In this document: positions 46,432-57,763 of the stretch, in pieces
Numbering within the stretch: the stretch's first letter is position 1
How the letters are laid out: each line of letters starts with the position of its first letter
Origin: Echria macrotheca
Taxonomy: Eukaryota; Ascomycota; Sordariomycetes; Sordariales; Schizotheciaceae
Reading direction: 5' to 3'
Length of the DNA: 64,000 nucleotides
Assembly: GCA_030411725.1 (NCBI GenBank)
Contig: MU839828.1
Coordinates: forward strand, 2,666,001 to 2,730,000
Position numbers and translations under genes: made by a program
Notes under the pieces: generated by a model
Told to the model about the DNA's origin: nothing
Databases searched by the model: none
Seen by the model: the letters and a program-made list of their open reading frames with translations, nothing else

Positions 46432-47927
46432 ATGCTCAAGCGCCTCTTCCGGTCCGGCTCACCGAGCTACTCGAAACTCCACGGATCCCGATCCCCTCTC
46501 CGCCGGTGGTCCTCCCGCATTCCTCGCCTCCCGCGCCAGGCGCGCTTCGCTCTCCTCGTCCTGACCCTCGCCGCCTTCCTCGACGTGTTCCTTCATGCAA
46601 GAAACTACACAGTCCACCAGCCCGTCGACGACGATCTCGATGTGCCGTTCTACACGTCATGTCAAGAACCAAAGGTGGACGCACCCAGGGAGAAGGCCGC
46701 CATGGTCATGTTGGTGCGCAACAAAGAGCTCTACCCGGCGCTCAAGACGGTGCAGAGCATCGAGCGCCACTTCAACCAGTGGTTCCACTACCCCATCGTG
46801 TTCCTCAACGACGAGCCGTGGAGCGAAGACTTTATAAGCGTCATGAACGCGACGGTCAGCGGCGAGGCCCGGTTCGAGATCCTCCCCAAAGGGGAGTGGG
46901 GGTTTCCAGAGGGGATGGACGTTGAATCAGCGAGGGATAGTATGGCCGCTCAGGGAAGGTCCGGGGTTATGTATGGAGGGATGGAGACGTACCACCACAT
47001 GTGTCGTTTCTACTCGGGGTATGTTAGCCTCAGCCTGGCAGAAGATGAGAGAAGAAAGAAAGAGAAGAGAGTGTTAACCGGGGCAACAGAAAATTCTACA
47101 CTCTTGATGCCCTCAAAGACTACAAGTGGTACTGGCGGATCGAGCCCGATGTCGACTACTACTGCTCTCTCACCTACGACCCGTTCGCCGAGATGGCCAA
47201 GCACGGCAAGGTGTACGGGTACACCATCGCCCTCTCCGAGGAGCCGCGCACGTGTCCCTCGCTGTTCCGCGAGATGGCCGACTGGAAGGAGGACCACGGC
47301 ATCGAGACGACAGAGCTGTGGAACGCCATGATCGCTCCCTCATGGGTCCCCTGGCCGTTCCGGTCGCTGATGAGCTGGTTCAGCCACCGCGACGCCCAGG
47401 GCGACGGCTGGAACCTCTGTCACTACTGGAGCAACTTTGAGATCGCCAGCCTCGACTTCTTCCGCGGCCGTGCATATCAGGATATGTATGAACACTTGGA
47501 TAAGACCGGCAGATTTTACAGTGAGCGGGTATGTTGTTCTCTCTCCTTTCGCCAGTATCTTTGCCCTTTTTTTTTTTTTTTTTTTTGCTAACGTCGAAGG
47601 CAGTGGGGTGACGCAGCCATCCACGCCCTCGCCCTCGCCATGCTGCTCCCGCCGGAGAAAGTGCACCACTTCGAGGACGTCGGCTACCGGCACGACTGGT
47701 ACTACCAGTGCCCTGCCAACGCGCCGGGCGGCCAGCTGCTCGAGTCCGCGACGCTCGGCGACGATCGCACCTTCGACCAGGAGCGGCCGGGCGGTATCGG
47801 GTGCCGGTGCGAGTGCGACGGGTCCCGGACGCGCAACTATCCCTCGTACTGTCATAAGAAGCTGAAGCAGCCTAGTACGACCAAGGTGTTGAGCCAGTGG
47901 GAGTGGACCTGGAGTCGTTGGTGGTAG
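46432..47927 (+). CDS. Alpha-1,2-mannosyltransferase, GT15 family (KRE2/MNT1 type)
   Basis: Golgi type II membrane enzyme that adds alpha-1,2-mannose from GDP-mannose to O- and N-linked glycans. Exons 46432-47018, 47090-47528 and 47604-47927 (introns 71 and 75 nt; the second holds a 20-T run) give 449 residues. A basic N-terminus and signal anchor (about residues 38-56, FALLVLTLAAFLDVFL) are followed by a stem and the GT15 domain. Conserved features: VRNKELYPALKTVQSIERHFN, EPDVDYYCSL (metal and nucleotide-binding region), NLCHYWSNFEIASLDFFR (signature near the proposed catalytic Glu) and paired Cys in the C-terminal part. Which KRE2 paralogue it corresponds to cannot be said. Confidence 0.94.
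47567..47586 (+). repeat. Poly(T) run in intron 2 of the GT15 gene
   Basis: Twenty consecutive T, the polypyrimidine part of the intron before GCTAACG and the acceptor at 47603. Confidence 0.9.
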
Positions 47928-49051
47928 TTCCTCCGACAGGTATGTGTGTGTCTTTTCACGCATGTTGTATAAGGCATATCGGCAAGCTGCATTTGCATTG
48001 GTTCGGTTCGGCGTGGTTTTGTTTTTTCTTTCCTCGCATGGAAGGACGATACCCGACTTTTTTCTTTGGTTTAATGGTAGTGTCTCTGGCGTTGTGGGCG
48101 TGAGGTGTTTTTGTTTCCAAGATTTCTCCATGTCATTTTTTGCATGGTAGACGGGGAGGTATATCGCATCTAGGGGATAAACGGGACATGAAAAGAACAG
48201 ACGAGAAGGAAAGGTGTCTAGAGAATGAACCGGATATACATAAAGACTGCCGGTGCGTATATATATATACACGCGATATTTACCTTATCTTCCCTTGTTA
48301 AGTATCTAGATGTGGAAGTCGAGGCGATAACATATCCCCCCACCAAAACATCACGGTGATTATTGATAGAGCTGCATCGTTTTCTCTTCCGAAACAAGGC
48401 AAGCCACACCAGTGATATCAAAAGGGTATGAGGGACATAAAAGCGATATGGTATTCCGTATAAACCCCCGCCATCCATATACATATATATATATATATAT
48501 ATATGCCCAATGCAAAAAACAAGACAAAACGACTCAAAACACCGCTAGAGATACAAAACTCCACCAAAACCGGCTAATAGTAACAAGATCATTATGTTTG
48601 CTCTTCTCCGACTTGCACAAAAACCCATAGTTATCCGTCTGCCTGTTTTGCCCTTCCCGCTCTCGCAGGTTTTCCCCGCGCTCCGGCTCCCCGCGTCCAT
48701 CGACCGCTTGCTATTTCTGGAATTATCTCTCGCTAGTTACTGCGGGTCGAGATCTCAAAAGACCAAAACGGACGAGACGGCCGGGTGTGACCCCCACAAC
48801 GTGGGCTTCTGGTCCGCCGGGATGTGAAGCGGGTGAAGGGCACAGCGAATAAAAAACATATCAACGCCTACCGCCCGCTCTTCTATATATCAAGTCGTTT
48901 TTGTAATCTCCTTCGTTCGATGTTGTTTTGGGGAGCCAGCCGAGAACCAGCCACAGAAAACGCCTCGAATGCATATCCCATCCCTCCACCGTTCGTTCCG
49001 ATCTTGCCCAGCCCATGCTTCAACAGCGACCCCGATAATATGGGTAGGTGA
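47928..49051. other. Convergent intergenic region
   Basis: Between the 3' ends of the two glycosyltransferase genes. No gene is supported; it includes an (AT)n microsatellite. Confidence 0.55.
48483..48504. repeat. (AT)11 microsatellite
   Basis: Perfect AT dinucleotide run between the 3' ends of two convergent genes. Confidence 0.9.
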
Positions 49052-50143
49052 TTATACATCGTCCTCCAGGAATCGCCGCATGAGAAGATTGAACCGCGTA
49101 TCGACGCCGCGCACCGTCTCGGGGGTCAGATGACGGAGGTACCTATCCCACGCCATCTGGCTCCAGGCATGATAAGCCAGCTGGTTCTCGAACAGGCTGC
49201 CGCCGTGGCGCCGGATCTCGCGGTCCCAGTGCTCGGCGGCCGCTCGACTTAACGGCTCGTGCATCCAGTCAATGTGTCGCCACGTCCAGGTCGGCCAAAA
49301 GAAGGCGTCGGGCGCGAGCGCGCACACCTCGTCCGGGTGCTCGGCCGCCATCTCCTTGGGCAGGAGCACGCTGTGGTAGTTCCACTCGCGCCCGAAATCG
49401 ACGTGCTCGTACGACCGCAGCCAGCGCGCGACGAAGCTGCTGTTGGCGCGCGCCGCGATGATGGCGTTGCAGAGCCCCCACCGGTTTCCGCCCTCGTGTC
49501 CGAGCACCACGTCGTGCGGCTGCGGCGCCGCGAGTATCCGGTCGAACGGTCGGAGCGCGAACGCATCGATGTCGAAATAGATCCCGCCGTCCTCCAAGAG
49601 GAACTGCAGCCGCATCGTGTCCGAGAGGTGCGCGTATTGCGTCCCGTTGTCGGGCGCGGGCGGGTGGTGGACGAGCTTGATGTGAGGCGACAGTCGCTTC
49701 ACCCAGGGGTTCGTCATCGGATCGGCGCTCGCGTCGGGTGACGGCGGCTCGGATATATATGTGTAGTGGAGATAGATGGCATCGGGCTTGAGGGAGACGA
49801 TGGCGCTGCGTACGGCCAGGTAGTTGAGGAAGTCGAACCGGCCGGCGCCGGGGTCGGTAAGCGGGTTCTTGAGCCCGTAGATGAAGTGGACGACATTGGG
49901 GATCGGGTCGGCGGTTGAATCGTGCGTGTGGTGCGTCTGTCCGTCGCTGGGGAGCGAGACGCCGTGGAGGCACGCGAGCTCCGAGTCCGAGGCGACAAAG
50001 GCCTGCTCGATGTACTTTTGGCCCGAGAACGGGTTCGTCTGTCGTACGTAATCGATCGAGGTGTAGAGCTGTGGAAAGAAAACGTAGGCTAGCGCCAGGG
50101 CGGACACGAGGGCGAGGAGCCGGTAGGCATTCCGAGCCACCAT
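49052..50143 (-). CDS. Golgi-type glycosyltransferase with DXD motif (GT32-like)
   Basis: Single-exon gene of 363 residues. A type II membrane anchor lies at about residues 9-27 (LLALVSALALAYVFFPQLY), then a luminal domain. The block IPNVVHFIYG ... RLQFLLEDGGIYFDIDAFAL with the DID motif is the core of glycosyltransferases that use DXD sugar-binding regions (OCH1/alpha-1,6 and MIPC-synthase relatives, GT32). GHEGGNRWGLCNAIIAA and HYSV-like NYHSVLLP segments follow. The donor and acceptor sugars cannot be told from sequence. The neighbour on the other strand, ending about 1.1 kb away, is a GT15 mannosyltransferase; both would act in the Golgi. Confidence 0.85.
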   Translation of the reverse strand: MVARNAYRLLALVSALALAYVFFPQLYTSIDYVRQTNPFSGQKYIEQAFVASDSELACLHGVSLPSDGQTHHTHDSTADPIPNVVHFIYGLKNPLTDPGAGRFDFLNYLAVRSAIVSLKPDAIYLHYTYISEPPSPDASADPMTNPWVKRLSPHIKLVHHPPAPDNGTQYAHLSDTMRLQFLLEDGGIYFDIDAFALRPFDRILAAPQPHDVVLGHEGGNRWGLCNAIIAARANSSFVARWLRSYEHVDFGREWNYHSVLLPKEMAAEHPDEVCALAPDAFFWPTWTWRHIDWMHEPLSRAAAEHWDREIRRHGGSLFENQLAYHAWSQMAWDRYLRHLTPETVRGVDTRFNLLMRRFLEDDV

Positions 50144-52833
50144 TGTCGGCCCGGGAGGGCCGGAAGCCTTTCGTTGACGGGTGTAGAGGGGAAGGTTGCT
50201 GCTTAAAGCAACTCGAGTCGCTGCTTAGGACATGTCCTGGGCAACGCGGGGATCCGATGTAGTGAGGGCGATGTAAGAAAGTGGGACAATGGGTTCAAGA
50301 AATGTGGATTGCGCTTCCCCGGATGCGATGAAACGAAATCCGGTTTGCGAACTAGGTACACAGTACGCTTGTCAGCGAGAGCCACGCGGCAGGTGCCAGC
50401 ATCAAACCATCTCATGGTTTCCTGCCGTGCCTGCCATCTGTCAACCTGCCGGTCTTCCCTGCTTGGTGCCACCCCATTGCTCGAACTCGAGGCGCGCTAG
50501 CGTACAGGCGTTGTACAGCCCTGCTGATTGAAATTTACGGGATGAAATATCCGATGACTTGGCTGACAGTCGGCGAATTATAACATCAGCCCCAGGCTTG
50601 GTGTGGAGCATGGGGACCGCCAACGTCTTGGACCAACGATCCGCCCGGATCCCTCTCATAATCCGCATCATGCAAAACATTGCACCTCCTCGTTGCTCGC
50701 AGCGAGTTTGCAAATCTTCCTAAACTTCTACGGCATGTCATGGTGTTATGGCATTGAGGAGTGTTGACGTATCACTCAGGACGCCTGCGAGTTTGCAAAC
50801 TGGGAAAAGGACGGACTTTTGTCCTGAAGGGCTGCGCCGTCGATCAGTTCCAAGTTTCCAGTCTCGAAACATTTTAGTGGGGCCACCTCATGCGATTTGG
50901 AAACCAGGCCTCCTGCGATGCCGATTAAAGCGTCCAGTCCTGCGAACGAGCGGCACGAATACGGGTACAACTTGACACTTCGGATACCCATCCGCTCCTC
51001 GAGTCCGATCTTGCGCAACCCGATTGTCCAATGTGGATTTCCTAACCATCACTATCGTTATGGAACACCCAATCAATGCCTCGCCTGCCGCTTTTGTCCT
51101 TTGCAAGTCTCACTCGAGCCAAGCAGCAGGATGATATCGGAACGGATTCGTGGTATCGAACCGTCTTGGGCCAAGCTCTCCAACAGTCGCGATGGAGTCA
51201 AACCTGCCGCTACCGAATTCGATAAAGTGCTGAGCCTCATTCCTTCGAGTCTTGGCAGCACCGCGTCCCGGAACGGCAAAACCCAAGCGGCCAATACGAG
51301 TCGACCTGTCAAAGCGGCGCCTGCACTCGTGTAAACCGTTGCAATTGTTTCACGGGAATCTACCGAATTCTCAGATGGTACGGAAAATTGAAAAGGCCGA
51401 GAAAGCCTCGTCAACCTTAGCGGCCGCGACAACACGAACGGATGACCTGGTCTTCTGTGATTCCGACGGCGATCCCGACGCAGTCCAATATCTCCGGAAT
51501 TTCAATAAGCAGCCAGCAAAGCCGAGGCCGTATCACGATGAATGGCAACTATTCGGGAATGCCAGCAGACGGATTTACCAGACTGCCAGCGTCCGCTAGT
51601 TTTCTATCTGTTTTAATGTTTACGGAGTAACCCTCTCTCAACTTGTGAGTGCTGTTAGAATACTTACTCGTCGCTGGACCGTGGTTTCACTGAGCAACAT
51701 CGCTGACATGTATGCAGCCTTCTCAAAAACAGGTGCAAGCGTGTTCTAATGCTTGCCGGCCTAGATCTCTCGCTTCTCTTGCTGCGCTGAACGGCAGTGT
51801 AACCATCAGATCGCAAGTGCGATCACTATGAGCCCTTCTCAATGGCAATCGAGAGATGCCATTGCAAATAGCCGGAAGAAGATTGTTCTTTGTGTTTTCC
51901 GGTTGCTCGTTCAGTCTCGTTGGCTTTGCAGAGAAACAACACCCGTCTCATCGAACTGATGGGGAAAGCACTCGCCAATTTGGACGCTCTGAATAGCCTC
52001 AAATTCCATGCGCCGAGACGCGGAATGCGGGGTCGCCTAAAAACCGCTTGTGGCTGACGTCTTCAGTGGGTCGCCGTCCCACCAAAGCTCCGGGAGCTTG
52101 GAGCAGCTCGGGCCAAAGCTTCGCAAACACCAACTTGCGTCTTCAACTCTTTCTCCAACCACAACTTTGCGTTTGTCGTTAGAAAAGCGCCAGCATGTCG
52201 GCGATCGTGGATGCCGTTCAGCCACGATTCACCCGCGGGTCTCGAGCCTAATCAGCAGCGGGATGAGGGACGGAGCGACGACGCAAGCTCGTGTGCATTG
52301 CAGTTGTTGGGCCTCTCCAATGCGAGCGAGGTTCGTTGACGATTCCCCTCCCCGGATCGCCTGGCGTTCTCCGATTGAACCCAAAATCCGGGTGAAGAGC
52401 TGGCCAAATGTTTCATCTATGGCCATCATCCGCCAGATGATGCAGCGCCTGGCCGTCTAATCAGCGGTATGAGCGGCAAAGCACACCAGCTGTTCTGCCA
52501 GCGGGCCATGGACTGCTTGAGCTCGATGAGGAGATTAGCTATTCTCGTCTGCTGTGCGGCGGTAGCAGTTGTGGTCGCGGGAGAGGGCGACGGGGAGGTG
52601 GTGTGGTAGGCCTAGGTCGCTCACCCCCAACCTCGTTGTTTTCCTGCCGCCCACCCATTGTTTTCCTTGCGACGTTTCGCCTCGCGACGATAGACCCCCT
52701 CCCCTCCGCACCTCTATCAACCATATTCTGCCAGGCATCGACTTTCTCCCATTTTCAAGCTTTAATCATCGCAGACTACATTGTCGCGTATCTTTCTATA
52801 ACGCGAGCCCCGCGATATTTTTATTTTTCAAGC
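50144..52833. other. Intergenic region, no gene supported
   Basis: About 2.7 kb upstream of the lysine-rich protein gene. Frames such as 50897-51334 (plus) and 51073-51435 (minus) overlap and have no domains. The last 300 bases are pyrimidine-rich and likely promoter and leader. Confidence 0.45.
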
Positions 52834-52987
52834 GTAAGTCGAGCTCCGAATGCGCGACCGCGAGCTGCGCAATGCGCGTGCGGCGGTTGTCGCATTGCGC
52901 CATTCCAGCGCCCGCCGCGTCGCAAACGCGATCCAGTGTCGCTGGAATGCGCGCCCGAGTGTAGCGTTTGCTAATGCATGTTTGTAG
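52834..52987 (+). other. Probable intron in the 5' leader of the lysine-rich protein gene
   Basis: GTAAGT donor at 52834, GCTAATG branch region near 52966-52972 and TTTGTAG acceptor ending at 52987, 23 bases before the start ATG at 53011. If real it removes the in-frame ATG at 52978 and so fixes the start at 53011. Confidence 0.6.
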
Positions 52988-53010
52988 ACAATCAATTTCC
53001 AAATTTCAAC

Positions 53011-53576
53011 ATGCCTCGCGAAGGAACACGCTCGCAGACCGGCAACCCAAAGCCGCGCATTTTCCCCATCGTCGACACGGCGCCGGCGGTCAAGCGCACC
53101 ACAAAGCCCAAGACCGTCAAGAAGGTCGCCGCACCCAAGGCTACCATGAAAAAGCCAGCCGGTGTGACCAAGAAGAAGGCTCCCAAGAAGGAGAGTACCG
53201 TGGCCAAGAAGGTAAGTCTCGTCCACCGCGCTCGCGACCCCCTGTACCCCATGTCATGCTCACACCGCATCTAGGTCAAGGCTGCAGTGAAGAAGACCGA
53301 GAAGAAGGTCGACAAGAAGACCGACAAGACTGAGAAGAAAACTGAGAAGGCGGCCGACAAGGTCGAAAAGGTATTATGACCCAGACCCCCTCGCTATCGC
53401 CACCCGTGTTGTTCATTCGGCACATCACCTCCGCCCTTGTGTTATGTGGATCCACGACGCATACGCATCTAGCTTCCTCTGTGACAACGACGTTTGAACT
53501 GAGGCATGACTAACATCAGCCATAGGAGGCGAAGCCCAAGACAACCAAGAAGAAGGAGACGCCGGCCGCAGCTTAG
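53011..53576 (+). CDS. Small lysine-rich, histone H1-tail-like protein
   Basis: Exons 53011-53211, 53275-53370 and 53526-53576 (introns 63 and 155 nt, both phase 0) give 115 residues. After a short MPREGTRSQTGNP start, the protein is almost wholly Lys, Ala, Thr, Pro and Val, with KKP, KKVAAPK, KKTEKK and TTKKKE motifs like the tail of linker histones. No globular H1 winged-helix domain is visible, so it is not a complete histone H1. It is probably a nuclear, DNA- or RNA-binding protein; this is inferred from composition only. The start has a good context (CAACATGCC). The first in-frame stop in exon 3 is at 53574-53576. Confidence 0.78.
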
Positions 53577-54403
53577 ACAAGTCAGGTTGGTCGTCGTCGT
53601 TCTCTCTTCGGCAACACCCTGGTTCTAAATGGGTGTTTCGGTTTCGTTCTCGTTTGGTTACCTCTAATGCGTCGTCGTTTTGCGTCTTTCCGGTTGGGTA
53701 TCGTATATGAACGGATGGGAGCGTTTTGGATTTGGTTTCCTTGATAGGAAGGATGATATCGTACCGATATGCTTGTATGTACTGATGATGGGCTGCGAAT
53801 TCAAGTGAGATATCCTGCTTTGCGAAGTATTGGCTGCCGTGTGATGGCAACGTTTGTGGGATGCCATGAGACCTGAGTGAGTTCCCATAACCTGTGCCGG
53901 ATAATTGAAAAGGCCGGTGCTTCATCTCATGGTCGCGCAGTCGACTCGGTCGGTGCTTGCGAGCACTAAACTCAAAGATACCGTGGCAGATAGCAAATTC
54001 GGGGCTTGTTTTGGTCCAGAAGAGACTGCGCTTTTTTTTTCGGTAGCCTGGGGATTCCATTTCCCGTAATCTGTAGTGAGGTTACAGAGTGGAATAGGTA
54101 TTGGGGGAAAGTATGCCTTTGCAGGCCTGAAGTTTAGTCGAGTTTAGAACTAACGTTAGCACGCACGGAAAGCAGAAGCCAGGGAATCAGCGCGCCAATC
54201 AGAAACCAGCCACCAATCCGCCTGGGCGATTGGCGTCCCACAAAGGTTTGCAGACGCGGCACTCGACCTCCACTCAGAAAGCAGGCAGGAAGCTGCGGGC
54301 GCATTGTCGCGACATCCATCGCGCTCTGCCACGACCTCGTTTGCCATCGCCGCGAGACCCCTCGACATGAGTACACAACACCGCTTGACGCCACCCATCC
54401 ATC
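53577..54403. other. Region between the lysine-rich gene and HIR1
   Basis: Probably the 3' untranslated region of the upstream gene and the HIR1 promoter. A minus-strand frame (53425-54060) overlaps the exons of the lysine-rich gene and has no domain. Nothing else is seen. Confidence 0.5.
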
Positions 54404-57400
54404 ATGCGCATCATCAAGCCTGCCTGGCTGAGCCATACTGGTGAGCACGAGTCTGCGACGCCCGCGTTTCGCTTTCCGGGGACATGCTAAAGCCAGGGCG
54501 TGCTGCAGGTGAACACAAGGATTTTGAAGTCTACAGTTGCCATGTCTCTCCCGACGGCAAAAGGCTGGCCACAGCCGGCGGAGGTATGCGATTGCCGTCC
54601 CCGCGAGACTCCTGACACGGTTGCTGAAGCAAACAGATGGCCATGTGCGTGTGTGGTCGACGGAATCCATCTACAACGCCGACGACGCCGGTTACAAGAA
54701 GCCCCGACAGCTCTGCCACATGAGCCATCACCTCGGCACGATACACTCAGTGCGATTCTCCCCGAACAACCGCTATCTCGCGTCCGGCGCCGACGACAAG
54801 ATCATCTGTATCTACCAGCTCGACAGCAGTCCACCCTCGCACACGACGTTCGGTAGGCATTTCTGGGATGGGCATCCAGGCGAATTGACTAACGGATGGT
54901 GCAGGTAATACTGGGCCGCCGCCAGTCGAGAATTGGAAAACACACAGACGCCTCACGGGGCACGAGAACGACGTGCAAGACCTCGGATGGTCCTACGACA
55001 ACTCGATTTTGGTCTCGGTCGGGCTGGACTCCAAGGTGGTGGTATGGTCGGGACATACATTTGAGAAACTTAAGACGCTCTCTGTTCACCAAAGCCACGT
55101 CAAGGGCATCACATTCGACCCTGCCAACAAGTTCTTCGCGACGGCCAGCGACGACCGAACAATCAAGATCTTCCGCTTCACCCCGCCCCCGCCGAACGCA
55201 ACGCACCACGACGTGGTCGACAACTTTATCCTCGAGACTACAATCAGCTCTCCGTTCAAGAGCTCCCCGCTTACGACATATTTCAGGAGATGCAGTTGGT
55301 CACCAGACGGTAACCACATTGCCGCCGCCAACGCCGTAAACGGGCCGGTCAGCAGTGTGGCTATTATCGAACGGACAACGTGGGATGGAGAGATCAACCT
55401 GATCGGGCACGAAGGTCCGACCGAGGTCTGCATATTTTCACCCCGGTTGTTCTACACCAAAAATCCAGCCGAGACGCAGGCCGACGACAATGCGAGGAAC
55501 CTGGTGACGGTCATTGCCTCCGCTGGCCAAGACAAGACGCTGAGTATCTGGAATACCAATACCTCTCGACCCTTGGTCATAATACAAGACGTGGCCTCCA
55601 AGTCGGTTTCCGATCTTGCGTGGACCCCTGACGGCCAGACACTGTTTGCAGCGAGCCTCGATGGCAGCATCGTTGCCGTCAAGTTTGAGACAGGAGAGCT
55701 GGGCTGGGTGGCCAACTCGGAGGAGAACGATAGGGCCCTTCAAAAGTTTGGCGGCTCTCGGAAAGGAATGGGTGTCGCGGAAGATGTGGAAGGTCTCCAT
55801 CTCGAAAACCACAGCAAGGAGGGAGAGCTTCGCGGGGCTGAATCGAGAATGGGTGCTTTGATGGGAGACGCGCCGAGCAAGCCCGGGGCGAAGAGCGACG
55901 GCGCCACGAACGGGGTGAAGGCTACAAAGAACGGCGAAGTAAATGGGGATGCCGACCGGAGCAAGCCGGTTACACCAGCACCTGAAGAAGAGAGTGCCGA
56001 CAAGGCGGCCGAGAGGATAGCAGCTTTGAAGAGCCGTGTTACAATCACCAAGGATGGAAAGAAGCGAGTCGCGCCAATGCTCGTCTCGTCATCTGGGACG
56101 GGGCTATCGTCGTTGCCGCAGCCCCAGCTTTTAGGATCCAAATCGGCGAAGGTGGCGCAGAATGACGCTCCCCAGACGATGCTCGACTTATCGAAGCCCT
56201 TTGACGGGTTACCGAGGGGCGGGATAGCGGCTCTGTTGCTCGGGAACAAGCGCAAGGCGGCTGCTTTGGAAGGCGACGAGGACGAAGAGCCATCGAGCAA
56301 AAGGACCGCGACAGGTCCTCTCCCGATCCTAGTGAACGGTGTTGAAGGGCTTGAACCGGCGCCGCTGACGGCCCCGGCCAACGGCGTCGTGCCTACCCCA
56401 GAGTTTATACGGCCAGCGGTGGTAAGCCCCGCGATATCGGTATCGCAGGTACGGCTGGCCGTTCCCAAAGTCCGAACGTACATCCTACGCCCCTTGGAGA
56501 AAGGTGTCTTGCAAGGCGAGACCAATCTAGAGGAAGCATCCAAGACGCCGGAGAATATCATTCTGGAAGCCCGAAATCCTGCGCAGATCAGGGAGCCCAG
56601 CCGGATTATGGCCACGAAACGCGGCACCCTTCTTTGGCGAGATTTTGTCCCGCGGGCGATTCTCCTCGTCACAGGCAACAAGGATTTCTGGGCCGCGGCT
56701 TGCGAAGACGGATCGATCTACGTATGGACGCCGGCTGGTCGTCGGCTGATGAATGCTTTGGTACTGGAGTCCCAGCCCGTCATTCTAGAGTCTCGCGAGA
56801 GCTGGTTGCTATGCATAACATCAGTCGGACTCTGCCACGTCTTCAACATTAAGACCATGGCTGCCGCCCACCCCCCGGTGTCGCTCGCGCCGGTGCTCGA
56901 CATTGCAACGGCTTCGCTCAACCCTCACGGCGGCACCCCCGCGCCAGGGGTAACATCGGCTCACCTCAACAGCGCTGGCAACATCGTCGTGACGCTCACC
57001 AACGGCGACGGCTTCTACTACACGCGAGATATGTATGCTTGGCAGCGTCTGTCGGAGGCGTGGTGGGCGGTGGGCAGCCAGTACTGGAACAGTAATGACT
57101 CGTCGGTCAGCGCTTTGCAGACGACGGCCGTGGGCCCCGTTACGGCCAAGCAGGGCAAGAGCGAGAAGAAGGATGGGGAGGGTATCAGCGTCTCGGCGGG
57201 TATCATACCATTCCTGGAGAGGCACACGACGACAGAGTTCCTGCTCAGGGGTCGGGCGTACGCTCTTCAGCGGCTGGTCAAGGTTTTGATGGCCAAAGAT
57301 GGGTTTGAAGGGCTAGAGAGCACCGTCAGCATCGCGCATCTGGAGAACCGCATGGCTGGGGCCTTGGCTCTGGGGGCGAAAGAAGAGTTCCGGCTTTATC

Positions 57401-57763
57401 TTTTTATGTATGCGAAGCGGATCGGAGCGGAGGGCCATCGAAGTAAGGTGGAGGAGCTTCTCCGTAGTTTGCTGGGGGGTGTTCTCAAGGACAAGCCGGA
57501 TGTCGATGGGAGAGGGTGGTTCAGTCAGGAGGAGGAGCTGTGCGGGTGGGACAGGAAGGAGTTGCTCAAGGGGGTGGTGCTGATCTTGGGTGAGTTTTTT
57601 CTCTGCTATAATGTCGGTGGGCTGTTGCTAACGGTGTTCGACAGGCAAATTCCGAGATCTACAGCGGTTAACGGTACAGTATGCGAGGATACTGAATATG
57701 ACTTCTGGGGATGAGGATGGAGCTGCGAATGGGAGTCATGACAACATGGACTTGGAAGAGTAA
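54404..57763 (+). CDS. hir1: Histone chaperone Hir1 (HIRA) subunit of the HIR complex
   Basis: Replication-independent H3-H4 chaperone and transcriptional corepressor of histone genes, working with Asf1 in the nucleus. Five exons: 54404-54440, 54509-54583, 54637-54852, 54905-57589 and 57645-57763, giving 1043 residues; introns 68, 53, 52 and 55 nt with clear consensus. The N-terminal half holds about seven WD40 repeats (VRVWS, IICIYQL, VVVWSG, IKIFRF, LSIWNT and others). The Asf1-binding B-domain motif (KSRVTITKDGKKRVAPMLVS) is at about residue 440. The C-terminal HIRA domain includes LLWRDFVPRAI and IYVWTPAGRRLMNALV. The N-terminus MRIIKPAWLSH is typical of the family. Codon use and size are as expected for fungi. 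Confidence 0.95.

Noticed and set aside
50897..51435. Overlapping plus and minus frames of 120-145 codons
   Set aside because: They mask each other, have no codon bias or domain, and no splice-consistent extension.
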